Source: Berghia stephanieae (Eukaryota > Mollusca > Gastropoda > Nudibranchia > Aeolidiidae). Taken from it: a stretch of 64,000 bases of DNA. The number at the start of each line of letters is the position of its first letter. The first letter of the stretch is position 1. The stretch covers positions 97,814,373 to 97,878,372 of the forward strand of contig CM067443.1 in NCBI GenBank assembly GCA_034508935.3. Reading direction: 5' to 3'. Position numbers and translations under genes: made by a program. Below are positions 1 through 11,009 of the stretch, piece by piece. The notes beneath the pieces were generated by a model. That model had not been told where the DNA came from. It did no database searches and saw only the letters and a program-made list of their open reading frames with translations.

Positions 1-385
1 TACATAAAACAAAACTAATACAGTGCATAACAGAGAGATGATTTACAAGGAAAAATATATCTCCCAAAACAAACTAAACATTTGACTGTTACCCACCCAG
101 TCAGGGCCAGGACAAAACCAAGTAATCTCATTCCAAGACAAAGACAGAAAGCATGTTGGAAAACATACATAGGGGGGGATAGAAGACACAGTATGTACCT
201 CCCTGCCCGCTATGGGAGGTCAGGATTCCCACCCAGACAAAACCAAGTACATGTATCTCATTCCAGACAAAGACAGAAAGCATGTTGGAAAACAGATACA
301 GGGGGATAGAAGTAGAAGACATAGTAGGCTAAGTGCCTCCCTGCCCCCTATGGGAGGTAAGGAACCCCATCTAGTCACACACTAC
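1..385 (-). repeat. Family A hairpin retroposon, partial copy with duplicated end
   Basis: This matches the distal half of the dispersed family A repeat seen in full at 62648-63157. The hairpin-and-tail end is missing. The last ~130 bp (from the block reading ACAAAACCAAGTA to the GGGAGGT hairpin) occurs twice in tandem, at about 110-235 and 236-360. Strand is given for the retroposon sense direction, with the A-rich tail at the low-coordinate end, as inferred from the better copies. Confidence 0.75.
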
Positions 386-1031
386 GTGGCAACCCAGAAA
401 GTACAGTGATTAAAAACAAAACAAAACAAAAAATAATTATTACGAAATAAATTTATTTTCATTTCAAAGAAAACAACAGCGTGTCCATATGCAATGATTC
501 GCTACTTTTGTACATGATAATAATACAATATAACATCAGAAAAACACAACGTAAAGAAATATTAGCTGATAATAGATCATTTAAACTTACTGTTAATTAC
601 TATAACAAAGAAATGCAGATAAAACATTCATGATAATTTGTATAAGTAGAAAAAAAAACAACAAACAAGCAAAGAAAAGAAATGAAAAGAAGAATTTAAA
701 CATTCATTCTAAATTAATAAATTTTGATCAATCAAAATAAACACTACTTAGTAGAGCCGCGATTTCCCGCGAGATTTTAATTGCCGTCTACATGGATGAA
801 TACTTCTGTAAGTTACCGACATTGTATTCATGAATACTTCTGAACAAAAGAGAAAATGGGGAAAAAAATTCTCAAAATCTCAAAACCAAGTTTTCCTCTG
901 ATTTTTTCAGAGCAAGCATTTTGAAAATGGGTACTACATGACTCAGCGGCCAACTTATTTTCTTGAAAAGACGGAATAATTTTTACAATCAAATGATATT
1001 TTTACCATAAATATTTATTATTTATTTAAAT
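386..1031. other. AT-rich intergenic, nothing recognised
   Basis: No coding, RNA or repeat signal that I can recognise. The stretch is A-rich with scattered short homopolymers. Confidence 0.5.
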
Positions 1032-1289
1032 AGAGACGCCAACTTTAAATTTGGCTCACAGGAGTTTCAGACACCACTCGTAGGAATTTCAATGCCGAAA
1101 GAGGAATTTCCGCACACAAGAAAAAGGAATTGGAATGGTATTTGGCATTGTGTTTACATATTGTATAGTTCTAAATAGATAACAGATTAGAATTATATTA
1201 TGATACATAAACACATTGCCAAATACAATCCCAAAGTTTCCTTATTGCAAATGAAGTAAACGCCAAAACCTAATGGTAGAGATTGTAGT

Positions 1290-2152
1290 ACTGGTGGGAG
1301 TGAGAATGATGTGGTACTAGTGGTTATTGTAGTCGTGGTAGTAATGATGAAGATGTGATAGTGGTTGTTGCTGTAGTGATGATGATGTGGTTGTGGTATA
1401 GTGGTTGTAGTAGTTGTGGTCGTGATGATAATGATGTGGTGGTGGTTGTAGTAGTGGTGGTAGTGATGTTGATGAGGTGGTGATGGTGGTTGTAGTACAA
1501 ATGGTAGTGATGATAATGTGGTAGTGGTGGTTGTAGTAGTAGTGGTAGTGATGATGATGGTGGTGGTGGTTGTAGTAGTAGTAGCAGTAGTGATGATGTG
1601 GTGGTGGTGGTTGTAGTAGTAGTGGTAATGATGATGTGGTGGTGGTGGTGATTGTAATAGTAGTGGTCGTGATGATGATGTGGTGCTGGTGGTTGTAGTA
1701 GTAGTGGTAGTGATGATGATGATGTTGTAGTGGTAGTTGTAGTAGTATTAGTGATAGTGATGATAATGTGGTAGTGGTGGTTGTAGTAGTAGTGGTAGTG
1801 ATGCTGAGGTGGTGGTGGTGGTTGTAGTAGTAGTAGCAGTAGTGATGATGTGGTGGTGGTTGTAGTAGTAGTGGTAATGACATGTGGTGATGGTGGTGAT
1901 TGTAATAAGGTGGTCGTGATGAAGATGTTGTGCTGGTGGTTGTAGTAGTAGTGATGATGATGATGTTGTAGTGGTAGTTGTAGTAGTAGTAGTGGTAGTG
2001 ATGATAATGTGGTAGTGGTGGTTGTAGTAGTAGTGGTAGTGATGATGATGTGGTGATGGTGGTTGTAGTAGTAGTAGTGGTAGTGATGATAATGTGGTAG
2101 TGGTGGTTGTAGTAGTAGTGGTAGTGATGATGATGTGGTGGTGGTGGTTGTG

Positions 2153-2236
<84 letters not shown>

Positions 2237-2971
2237 ATGATGTGGTGGTGATGGTTTTAGTAGTAGTGGTCGTGATGATGAGGTGGTGCTGGTGGTTGTA
2301 GTAGTAGTGGTAGTGATGATGATGATGTTGTATAGGTGGTTGTAGTAGTAGTAGTAGTGGTAGTGATGATGATGTGGTGGTGGTGGTTGTAGTAGTAGTG
2401 GTAGTGATGATGATGTGGTGCTGGTGGTTGTAGTAGTAGTGGTAGTGATGATAATGATGTTGTAGTGGTGGTTGCAGTAGGAGTAGTAGCGGTAGTGATG
2501 ATGATGTGGTGGTGGTGCTTGCAGTAGTAGTGGTAGTGATAATGATATGGTGGTGGTTGTAGTAATGATGATGTGGTGGTGATGATGGTTGTAGTACAAA
2601 TGGTAGTGATGATGAACTGGTAGTGGTGGTTGTAGTAGTAGTAGTGGTAATCATGATGTGGTGGTGGTGGTTGTAGTAGTAGTAGCAGTAGTGATGATGT
2701 GGTGGTGGTTTGTAGCAGTAGTGGTAATGATGATGTGGTGGTGGTGATTGTAGTAGTAGTGGTGGTGATGATGTGGTGGTGGTGGTGGTGGTTGTAGTAG
2801 TAGTAGTGGTAGTGATGATGGTGGTGGTGGTGGTGGTTATAGCAGTAGTAGTGGTAGTGATGATGGTGGTGGTTATAGTAGTAGTGGTTGTGATGATGTG
2901 GTGGTGGTGGTTATAGCAGTAGTAGTGGTAGTGATGATGGCAATGATGGTGGTGGTTATAGTAGTAGTGGT
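1290..2971 (+). repeat. GTR/GAT minisatellite, first block
   Basis: Degenerate triplet repeat with a loose ~39-bp higher unit built from GTGGTGGTGGTTGTA, GTAGTAGTGGTA and GTGATGATGATG. The plus strand is almost free of C. A pure (GTA)n run of ~80 bp lies at about 2153-2235. Long open frames here arise only because the unit lacks stop triplets on the minus strand. Confidence 0.95.
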
Positions 2972-3318
2972 ATTTGTTTGTTTGTTTGTTTGTTTGTTGC
3001 TTTAGGTCTCTTCCAACACAATTGAGGTTATATGAGAGACCGCTGAAACAAAAAAAAAAACAAGCAATCTAACAAAAATAGTACAAATGTAAATCAAAAT
3101 CATAACCTAAAGATATCATAAGCTAAATTATAAATAACCAAGAACAAACAGGCAGAAGATTTACAGAAAAAAAAATATCCCCTGTCAAAAATACAATCAC
3201 AAACCAAAGAAGCAGGATAGGCTAGTAAAGGAAGAAGAAACGACATCACTATCGGATCGTACACCCATGCGAACATCATAGGTATATGATTCAAGGGTGA
3301 TGCTCCATCCAACCACCC
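2972..3318 (-). repeat. Family B hairpin retroposon inside the satellite
   Basis: Nearly identical to 7854-8193. On the minus strand it ends with the hairpin GGTCTCT/AGAGACC and a (CAAA)n tail, seen on the plus strand as repeated TTTG at 2973-2996. Target duplications cannot be judged because the flanks are simple repeat. Confidence 0.85.
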
Positions 3319-4164
3319 GCATAGTAGTTGTAGTGATGATGATGTGATAGTGGTGGTTGTGGTAGTAGTGGTAGTGATGATGTGGTGGTGGTGGTTGTAG
3401 TAGTAGTGGTAGTGATGATGTGGTGGTGGTGGTTGTAGTAGTAGTGGTAATTACGATGTAATGGTGGTTGTAGTAGTATTGATGAATGTGTGTTATAGGT
3501 GGTGTTGTAGTGTGTAGTAGTGTGGTAGTGATGATGATGTGGTGTGGTGGTGTTGTAGTAGTAGTGTAGTGATGATGATGTGGTGTGGTGGTTGAGTAGT
3601 AGTGTAGTGATGAGATGTGTTGTAGTGGTGGTTGAGTAGGAGTAGTAGCTGGTAGTTGATGATGATGATGTGGTGGTGGTGTTGCAGTAGTAGTGGTAGT
3701 GATGAATGATTGGTGGTGGTTGTAGTAATGATGATGTGGTGGTGTGTGGTTGAGTAAAATGGTAGTGATATGATGATGTGTGTGGTGGTTGTATGTAGTA
3801 GTTGTGGTAAATGATGATGTGGTGGTGGTTGTAGTAGTAGTAGAGTAGTGATGATGTGGTGGTGGTTGTAGAGTAGTGGTAATGAATGTTGGTGGTGGTG
3901 ATTGTAATAAGTGGTCGTGATGATGATGTTGGGTGGTGGTAGTGTGAGTGGTTGTATGTAGGTAGTATAGTAGTGGTATAGATAATTGATGTGTGTGGGT
4001 GGTAGTGTGTGTGGTATGCGTAGTAGTAGGTAGTGGAGTGATGAATGTGGATGGTTGTAGTAGTAGTGAGGTATGATGATGTGGTGGTGGTGGTTGTAGT
4101 AGAGTAGTAGTAGTAGTAGTAGATGATGGCAAATGATGGTAGGTGTTATAGTAGTAGTGGTATT
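3319..4164 (+). repeat. GTR/GAT minisatellite, second block
   Basis: Same repeat as the first block. From about 3480 onward the unit is peppered with single-base losses that break the triplet register, unlike 1290-2971 and 5880-7075. Confidence 0.9.
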
Positions 4165-4498
4165 GTTTGTTTGTTGGTTGTTTGTGTATGTCTTATAGGT
4201 CTCTGTCCATGTAGTGAGTGGTATGATGATGATGAGCTATGTTTGAAATAATAAAAGTAAAAAGAATTACATGAAATGTTAGCTGTGAAATTCGATATAC
4301 TAGTGGATAAGTGATTATAGATGTCAGGTTAAAAATCAGAGATTTATGAGAAAAAAATATTATGTGTTCAATAGAGTATCACAAACCAAATGATGATGGG
4401 AGTGGCTGAGTATAGTGGAGAAGAATGGTCGCGTTGTATAGTGTGTATACGATTGTGAAGATATGTAGTACATATTAGGTGATGCTCATCGAACACCG
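4165..4498 (-). repeat. Degraded family B copy
   Basis: Recognisable from the TTTG repeats, the TAGGTCTCT hairpin arm, ATCACAAACC and GGTGATGCTC in the right order, but riddled with small indels. Its flanks match those of the clean copy at 2972-3318, so it looks like a poorly resolved duplicate of that segment and not an independent insertion. Confidence 0.65.
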
Positions 4499-7075
4499 AT
4501 AGTAGTTGTAGTAGAGATATGTGGTATATATGTGGTGTGGTTGTGTAGTAGTGGTAGTGATGATGTGGTGGTGGTGGTTGTAGAGTAGTGGTAAGTGATG
4601 ATGTGGTGGTGGTGGTTGTAGTAGTAGTGGTATTAGATGTAATGGTGGTGTATGTAAGTAGTGGTAGTCATGATGTGGTGTGTGGTTGTAGTAATGTAAT
4701 GTAAGATGCATGGTGTGTGGTGTGTTGTAGTAGTGTGGTATATGATGATGTGTGGTAGTGGTGGTTGTAGTAGTTCAGTGAGTGATGATGTGGTGGTGGT
4801 GGTATGCAGTAGTAGTGGTAGTGATGACGATGTGATGTGGTGGTTGTAGTATGTGGTAGTTGGTGATGATGATGTGGTGGTGGTGGTATGCAGTAGTAGT
4901 GGTAGTGATGATGATGGTGGTGGTTGCAGTAGTAGTGGTTAGTGATGATGTGGTGGTGGTGGTTAGCAGTATAATGGTAGTGATGATGAGTGGTGGTGGT
5001 GGTTGTAATAGTGATGTAGTTGTGTAGTGATGATGATGTGGTGGTGGTGATTGTAGTAGTAATGGTAGTGATGATGATGTGGTGGTGGTTGTAGTAGTAG
5101 TGGTAATGACATGTGGTGATGGTGGTGATTGTAATAAGGTGGTCGTGATGATGATGTTGTGCTGGTGGTTGTAGTAGTAGTGATTGATGATGATGTTGTA
5201 GTGGTAGTGTGTAGTGAGTAGTAGTTGTAGTGATGATAATGTGGTAGTGGTGGTTGTAGTAGTAGTGGTAGTGATGATGATGTGGTGATGGTGGTTGTAG
5301 TAGTATAGTGGTAGTGATGATAATGTGGTAGTGGTGGTTGTAGTAGTAGTGGTAGTGATGATGATGTGGTGGTGGTGGTTGTAGTAGTAGTAGTGTAGTA
5401 GTAGTAGTAGTAGTAGTAGTAGTTAGTATAGTAGTAGTGTAGTAGTGTAGTAGTAGTAGTGATGATGTGGTGGTGGTGGTTTTAGTGTAGTGGTCGTGAT
5501 GATGAGGTGGTGCTGGTGGTTGTAGTAGTAGTGGTAGTGATGATGATGATGTTGTATAGGTGGTTGTAGTAGTAGTAGTGGTAGTGATGATGATGTGGTG
5601 GTGGTGGTTGTAGTAGTAGTGGTAGTGATGATGATGTGGTGTGGTGGTTGTAGTAGTAGTGGTAGTGATGATAATGATGTTGTAGTGGTGGTTGCAGTAG
5701 GAGTAGTAGCGGTAGTGATGATGATGTGGTGGTGGTGCTTGCAGTAGTGTGGTAGTGATAATGATATGGTGGTGGTTGTAGTATGGTGTAGTGATTTTGG
5801 TGGTGATGATGGTTGTAGTACAAATGGTAGTGATATTGAACTGGTATAGTGCTTGTTAGTAGTATGGTAATCATGATGTGGTGGTGGTGGTTGTAGTAGT
5901 AGTAGCAGTAGTGATGATGTGGTGGTGGTTGTAGCAGTAGTGGTAATGATGATGTGGTGGTGATGGTTGTAGTAGTAGTGGTTGATGATGTGGTGGTGGT
6001 GATTGTAGTAGTAGTGGTGGTGATGATGTGGTGGTGGTGGTTGTAGTAGCAGTGGTAATGATGATGCAGTGGTGGTGGTGGTGGTTGTAGTAGCAGTCGT
6101 AATGATGATGCAGTGGTGGTGGTGGTGGTTGTAGTAGTAGTAGTGGTAGTGATGATGGTGGTGGTGGTGGTGGTTATAGCAGTAGTAGTGGTAGTGATGA
6201 TGGTGGTGGTTATAGTAGTAGTGGTTGTGATGATGTGGTGGTGGTGGTTATAGCAGTAGTAGTGGTAGTGATGATGGCAATGATGGTGGTGGTTATAGTG
6301 GTAGTGGTTGTGATGATGTGGTGGTGGTGGTTATAGCAGTAGTAGTGGTAGTGATGATGGCAATGATGGTGGTGGTTATAGTAGTAGTGGTAGTGATGAT
6401 GATGTGATAGTGGTGGTTGTGGTAGTAGTGGTAGTGATGATGTGGTGGTGGTGGTTGTAGTAGTAGTGGTAATGATGATGTGGTGGTGGTTGTAGTAGTA
6501 GTGATAGTTGTAGTGATGATGTGGTGGTGGTGGTTGTAGTAGTAGTGGTAATTACGATGTAATGGTGGTTGTAGTAGTAGTGGTAGTCATGATATGGTTG
6601 TGGTTGTAGTAGTAGCTGTAAAGATGATGTGATGCTGGTAGTTGTTGTAGTAGTGGTGGTATTGATGATGATGTGGTAGTGGTGGTGTAGTAGTTGCAGT
6701 GATGATGATGTGGTGGTGGTGGTTGCAGTAGTAGTGGTAGTGATGACGATGTGATTGTGGTGGTTGTAGTAGTTGTGGTAGTTGCAGTGATGATGATGTG
6801 GTGGTGGTGGTTGCAGTAGTAGTGGTAGTGATGATGATGTGGTGGTGGTGGTTGCAGTAGTAGTGGTAGTGATGATGTGGTGGTGGTGGTTGCAGTAGTA
6901 ATGGTAGTGATGATGATGTGGTGGTGGTGATTGTAGTAGTAATGGTAGTGATGATGATGTGGTGGTGGTGGTTGTAGTAGTAATGGTAGTGATGATGATG
7001 TGGTGGTGGTGATTGCAGTATTAGTGGTAGTGATGATGGTTGTAATACTAGTGGTAATGATGATGATGTGCTGGT
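4499..7075 (+). repeat. GTR/GAT minisatellite, third block
   Basis: Continues the array. 5107-5870 repeats the order of sub-variants seen at 1881-2640, and 6160-6580 repeats 2820-2970 plus 3330-3480, giving a large-scale duplication with an offset of about 3.1-3.2 kb. 4499-5870 is indel-rich; 5880-7075 is clean. Confidence 0.9.
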
Positions 7076-7199
7076 TGGAAGGGGGGTATCCTTGGAACAA
7101 ATTGACCTCACCGGAATTTGACGGAAGTTGCCCGGAGCCCGGAATTTTTGGCTCCAGACCGGAGTTTTTTCCGGTGATACCGGAGTTTTGGCATCACTG

Positions 7200-7535
7200 T
7201 AAACATTCAAATACCTTGCTCTACTTTTACTTTTTAGCAACCTGTGTTGGCTATATGCAATCCTTCCCCAAATTTTTTTTTCAAAATTCTATATTTACAA
7301 AACAACTCCATTTTTACAAATCTTTTCTAACCCTCATGTCCGATTTTTATTGCTTTGCTTGTACTTGCTGTATATTTTATATTTATTTTGTTTTAAATCA
7401 GCTTCATATTTTGATAAATTAGTTCATGACAATGTATAAATCTGTGCTAATATAGCGATGAATGATGTACAGGCCTAACATTATGATAATTTCCATTAAG
7501 GACCAATGAAGTTTTATCTTATCTTATCTAATCTG
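7200..7535 (+). repeat. Probable LINE 3' end with (TTATC)n tail
   Basis: Non-coding AT-rich sequence ending in GACCAATGAAG followed by TTTTATC and repeated TTATC. That arrangement is typical of the 3' untranslated end of invertebrate non-LTR retrotransposons. No reverse transcriptase fragment is attached, so the call rests on the tail alone. Confidence 0.35.
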
Positions 7536-7602
7536 AATTGGATCAGCATATCACCGAGGCCATGGATACGCCAAAGTGGGTGGCAGAGGAATTAAAATTA
7601 CC

Positions 7603-7853
7603 GGTTTGTTTGTTTTTAAGGGTTTTATGGCGCTTACAACACACTAAAGCGCCAGTAAAAAGGGAAAAAATAGGATAGTAAAAAGTTCCAGAATTACAAT
7701 TAAAGCACGTCAAGAAAAGGTGAAGCAAAGGGGAATTGGTTCAAATAGGAAACAGATGTAGATTCCAAGAGCACATAATCAAATGTACTTAGTTTGAGAT
7801 CACAAAAGTCTCATCCAGACACAAGACAGGTCACCACTAAGAGGAACATACTC
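7603..7853 (-). repeat. Family A retroposon, tail half (split by family B)
   Basis: Carries the TTTGTTTTTAAGGG tail and the GGCGCTT...AAGCGCC hairpin. The loop is shortened relative to other copies, yet the stem is kept. Interrupted at 7853 by the family B insertion; the rest continues at 8194. Confidence 0.85.
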
Positions 7854-8193
7854 TTTTTTTGTTTGTTTGTTGCTTTAGGTCTCTTCCAACACAATTGAGG
7901 TTATATGAGAGACCGCTGAAACAAAAAAACAAGCAATCTAACAAAAATAGTACAAATGTAAATCAAAATCATAACCTAAAGATATCATAAGCTAAATTAT
8001 AAATAACCAAGAACAAACAGGCAGAAGATTTACAGAAAAAAAATATCCCCTGTCAAAAATACAATCACAAACCAAAGAAGCAGGATAGGCTAGTAAAGAG
8101 AAGAAGAAACGACATCACTATCGGATCGTACACCCATGCGAACATCATAGGTATATGATTCAAGGGTGATGCTCCCATCCAACCACCCGCTGG
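7854..8193 (-). mobile_element. Family B hairpin retroposon with 5-bp target duplication
   Basis: A 340-bp insertion flanked by TACTC at 7849-7853 and 8194-8198, interrupting a family A copy. On the minus strand it begins CCAGCGGGTGG and ends with the hairpin GGTCTCT/AGAGACC, then TAAAGCAACAAACAAAC and an A run. The A-rich tail with a target duplication supports retroposition. No open frame; autonomous partner unknown. Confidence 0.8.
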
Positions 8194-8452
8194 TACTCAA
8201 ATGTTTACAAATCATATGTTAACAAAACATAATACAGTGCATAACAGAGATGATTTACAAGACAAAAAATATCATCTCTTAAAACTCTACCATACATTTG
8301 ACTGTTCCCCTCCTAGCTAGGGTATCCGGCCAGGGCCAGGACAAAACCAAGTAGTCTCATCCCAAGACAAAGACAGAAAGCATGTTGGAAAACAGATATA
8401 GGGAAATAGAGACACAGTAAGTGCCTCCCTGCCCATTGTGGGAGGTCAGGAA
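8194..8452 (-). repeat. Family A retroposon, head half
   Basis: Continuation of the copy starting at 7603, ending with a CCTCCC...GGGAGG hairpin near 8427-8447. Confidence 0.8.
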
Positions 8453-9184
8453 AACTACTCAGAATTAAAATTAAACTTAAACCCTCAGGATGTTCCATCA
8501 ACAGAAACTCTGGAAAGTCTGCCAGAAAATCGTGTGATGAAAACATCAGTGAGTATTTCAAATAACTCATCTTTGATGTCATGATAGAAAATATGACAAA
8601 CGAGTCCACCAGATATGCTCTCTCATCAAGTTGAAAACTTCATCAAAAGAAGTAGAAACATTGTCATTTACTGGGCTTTACCTCAGGATGGGCCTTCTCT
8701 AAGTTTGTTGTGTGCGAGCTTATTGGGTTAACTAAGCACACGACGTAAGCTCTATTGCCAACATCATGACAAGGAACAGATTCATTTGACATTTCTTTGA
8801 CGTTGACAATGACAATGTCACAACATTGACATAACAAAGAAAACCTTGAAAATACAACCACGGGTCATCTCCCTGCAATTGAAGAAAATTTCACCAGAAC
8901 ATCAATCAGTCGAAATAATGCAGACTTGCCAACCAACCTCAACCATTTGAAAAGATTTATCATACTTTCCTCCTTACATGGTAATTTTCTCATATTCACC
9001 ACTCCCCCCCCCCCCCCCCCCCCCCCAAATTACATTTTGAACAATTTAGCATATTGTAGTCAACTTTCTCACATAATCATATTTTGGATCTCAAAGTGTA
9101 TTGAAATATGAAAAATCATACTAGTTGGCAAGCCTGAATAATGGTGCCCCTCGATTGGCCATAAAACAATACATAGAGGAAAGT
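8453..9184. other. Intergenic, poly-C tract, no gene seen
   Basis: No gene recognised. A run of 23 C lies at 9004-9026. Confidence 0.5.
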
Positions 9185-9503
9185 CCTGTTTGTTTGCTTT
9201 TGTTTTTAAGGGTTTTAAGGCGCTCGCAACACATTCAGGTCATATCATCGTCAGCAAAAAGGATGAAAATTGGAAAGTAAAAATACATCACTAAATGTAC
9301 AATTAAAAGGACTTGAGGAAAAAGTAAGACGAAAAGGAAATGGTACAAATAGGAAACAGATTTAGATTCCAAGATCATACTATCAGTGTACTTAGTTTGA
9401 GATTACCTAAATGTTTCACTCAGACACAAGCACAAGATCCCACTAACAGGAATACACATCATATGTTAAAAATTAAAAAAATAACAGTACATAACAAAGA
9501 GAT
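9185..9503 (-). repeat. Family A copy (tail half)
   Basis: Tail and hairpin present, but one stem arm has drifted (GGCGCT against ATCGTC). Truncated by the next copy at 9504. Confidence 0.8.
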
Positions 9504-10070
9504 GACTTGTTTGTTTTTGTTTTTAAGGGTTTTACGGCGCTTGCAACACATTTATGTCATATCAGCGCCAGTCAAAAGGACGGAAATTGGATAATGAAAA
9601 TATTCTAAATGTAGAATTAAAAGGACTTGAGGAAAAAGTAAGACAAAAAGGGGAATGGTTCAAATAGGGAACAGATGCAGATTCCAAAAGCACACTATCA
9701 ATGTACTTAGTCTGAGATCACCTAAATGTCTCGCCCAGACACAAGCACAAGATCCCACTAAGAGGAATACACTCAAATGCTTTCATTATACATTCAAAAT
9801 ATAATAATATAACAATACATTACAGTAACAGAGAGATGATATACAATGAAAAAAATATCACCTCCCAAAGTAATAACTATGCATTCGACTGTTTCCCTCC
9901 CAGCCAAGTACTATGGCGAGGGCCAGGGAAAAACCAAGTATACTGTAATCTCATTCCAAGACAAAGACAGAAAAGCAAATTGGAAACAGTTATAGTTATA
10001 AGGGGAAAGAAGACACAGTAAGTGCCACCCTGTCCACTATGAGAGGCCATGAACCCCACCCAGACAGAGA
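9504..10070 (-). repeat. Family A copy, near full length
   Basis: Runs from the TTTGTTTTTAAGGG tail through an intact GGCGCT...AGCGCC hairpin to a drifted distal hairpin near 10023-10046. About 560 bp, among the most complete in the window. Confidence 0.85.
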
Positions 10071-10100
10071 TGACTTACAAGGGGAAAAATATCATCTCTC

Positions 10101-10114
10101 AGACGGAGAGAGAG

Positions 10115-10200
<86 letters not shown>

Positions 10201-10201
10201 T
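10101..10201 (+). repeat. (GA)n microsatellite
   Basis: Nearly pure GA dinucleotide repeat, about 100 bp, between two family A copies. Confidence 0.98.
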
Positions 10202-10202
10202 A

Positions 10203-10630
10203 TTTTAGTTTTTAATGGGTTTTACGGCGCTTGTGACAGATTTAGGTCATTTCAGTGCTACACAGAAAACGAGATAGTTAAAAAAGTTAAGATCACCTAA
10301 TCCAAGCACAAGCACCGGATTCGACCAATGCTTTAAAAACATGATATTCAAAAGAAAACAAAATATTACAATACAATACATGACAGAGAGATGATTTACA
10401 AGACACAAAAAAAATATCATCTCCCAAAATTTAAACTACATTTGACTATTTCCCCGTCAACCAAGGACTCCGGCCAGGGCCAGGACAAACAAAGTAACCT
10501 GATTCCAACACACACAAACACACACACAAAGACAGAAAGCAACTCGGAAAAAAAAGATATAGGGGTAAGAAGACATAGCTAGTGACATCATACCCACCAT
10601 GGGAGATCAGAAGACCCTGACCAGAGTAAA
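10203..10630 (-). repeat. Family A copy, older and shorter
   Basis: Begins with TTTTTAATGGGTTTTACGG and a hairpin with a weakened stem (GGCGCT/AGTGCT). The distal end near 10590 has also decayed. A CA-rich insertion lies at about 10508-10530. Confidence 0.75.
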
Positions 10631-10869
10631 GGAACAAAAACTAATGGTAAGTTCTGTCATATTTTATAACAAAAATCGACCAAATATGTAGTAAACAAAA
10701 AACTAAGCAGGAAATTAAATAAAATTATCCAAGTGTGGAATATAAATATCAATAATGGTACAAAAAATGCAGTAAAGGTCATCCATCAACTTATTTGTTT
10801 TGATTGTTTTTTTTAAGGTTTTACATCGCTTGCCCGTAAAAAGGAAGAAAAAGGGAGAGTCAAAAAATT
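10631..10869. repeat. Unassigned sequence with family A scrap
   Basis: About 170 bp without a recognised feature, then a very short family A tail fragment at about 10795-10865 that goes from the tail almost directly into the AAAAAGGAAGAAAAAGGG block. Confidence 0.5.
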
Positions 10870-11005
10870 ATATTGTTTTTGTTTGTTTTTAAGGGTTTTA
10901 TGGCGCTTGCAACACATTTAGGTCATATCAGTGCCAGTAAAAAGGAAGAAAATGGATAGTAAAAAGTTCTAGAATTACAATTAAAGCACCCAGGAAAAGG
11001 TAAGA
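10870..11005 (-). repeat. Family A tail fragment
   Basis: Tail, hairpin and ~70 bp of body, cut off at CACCCAGGAAAAGG by the next copy. Confidence 0.8.
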
Positions 11006-11009
11006 TGGT

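Larger units (their letters stand above)
1032..7198 (+). mobile_element. Satellite-bearing mobile element, copy 1
   Basis: A ~6.2-kb unit with conserved ends around a GTR/GAT minisatellite. The left end (1032-1300) and right end (7080-7198) are each homologous to the ends of the copy at 17435-20773, in the same order and orientation. Left ends share AGAGACRCCAAC and TTTGGCTCACAG, then a block with ATCCCAAA and CCTAATGGT leading into the satellite. Right ends share CTCACCRGAATTTGA, GAAGTTGCCC and GAGTTTTGGCATC. The outermost bases form a short inverted pair (AGAGAYGCCAA). No protein-coding segment is visible, so it is presumably non-autonomous. A family B retroposon lies inside at 2972-3318. 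Class unknown. Confidence 0.7.

Noticed and set aside
1317-2654. A 445-codon minus-strand open frame rich in His, Thr, Ser, Pro and Tyr (and similar frames at 3197-4132 and 6552-7240)
   Set aside because: It is the translation of the GTR/GAT minisatellite, which has no stop triplets in this frame. Composition and period follow the DNA repeat and neighbouring frames are open too.
1290-7075. CRISPR array
   Set aside because: Degenerate triplet repeats without unique spacers, in a eukaryotic genome.
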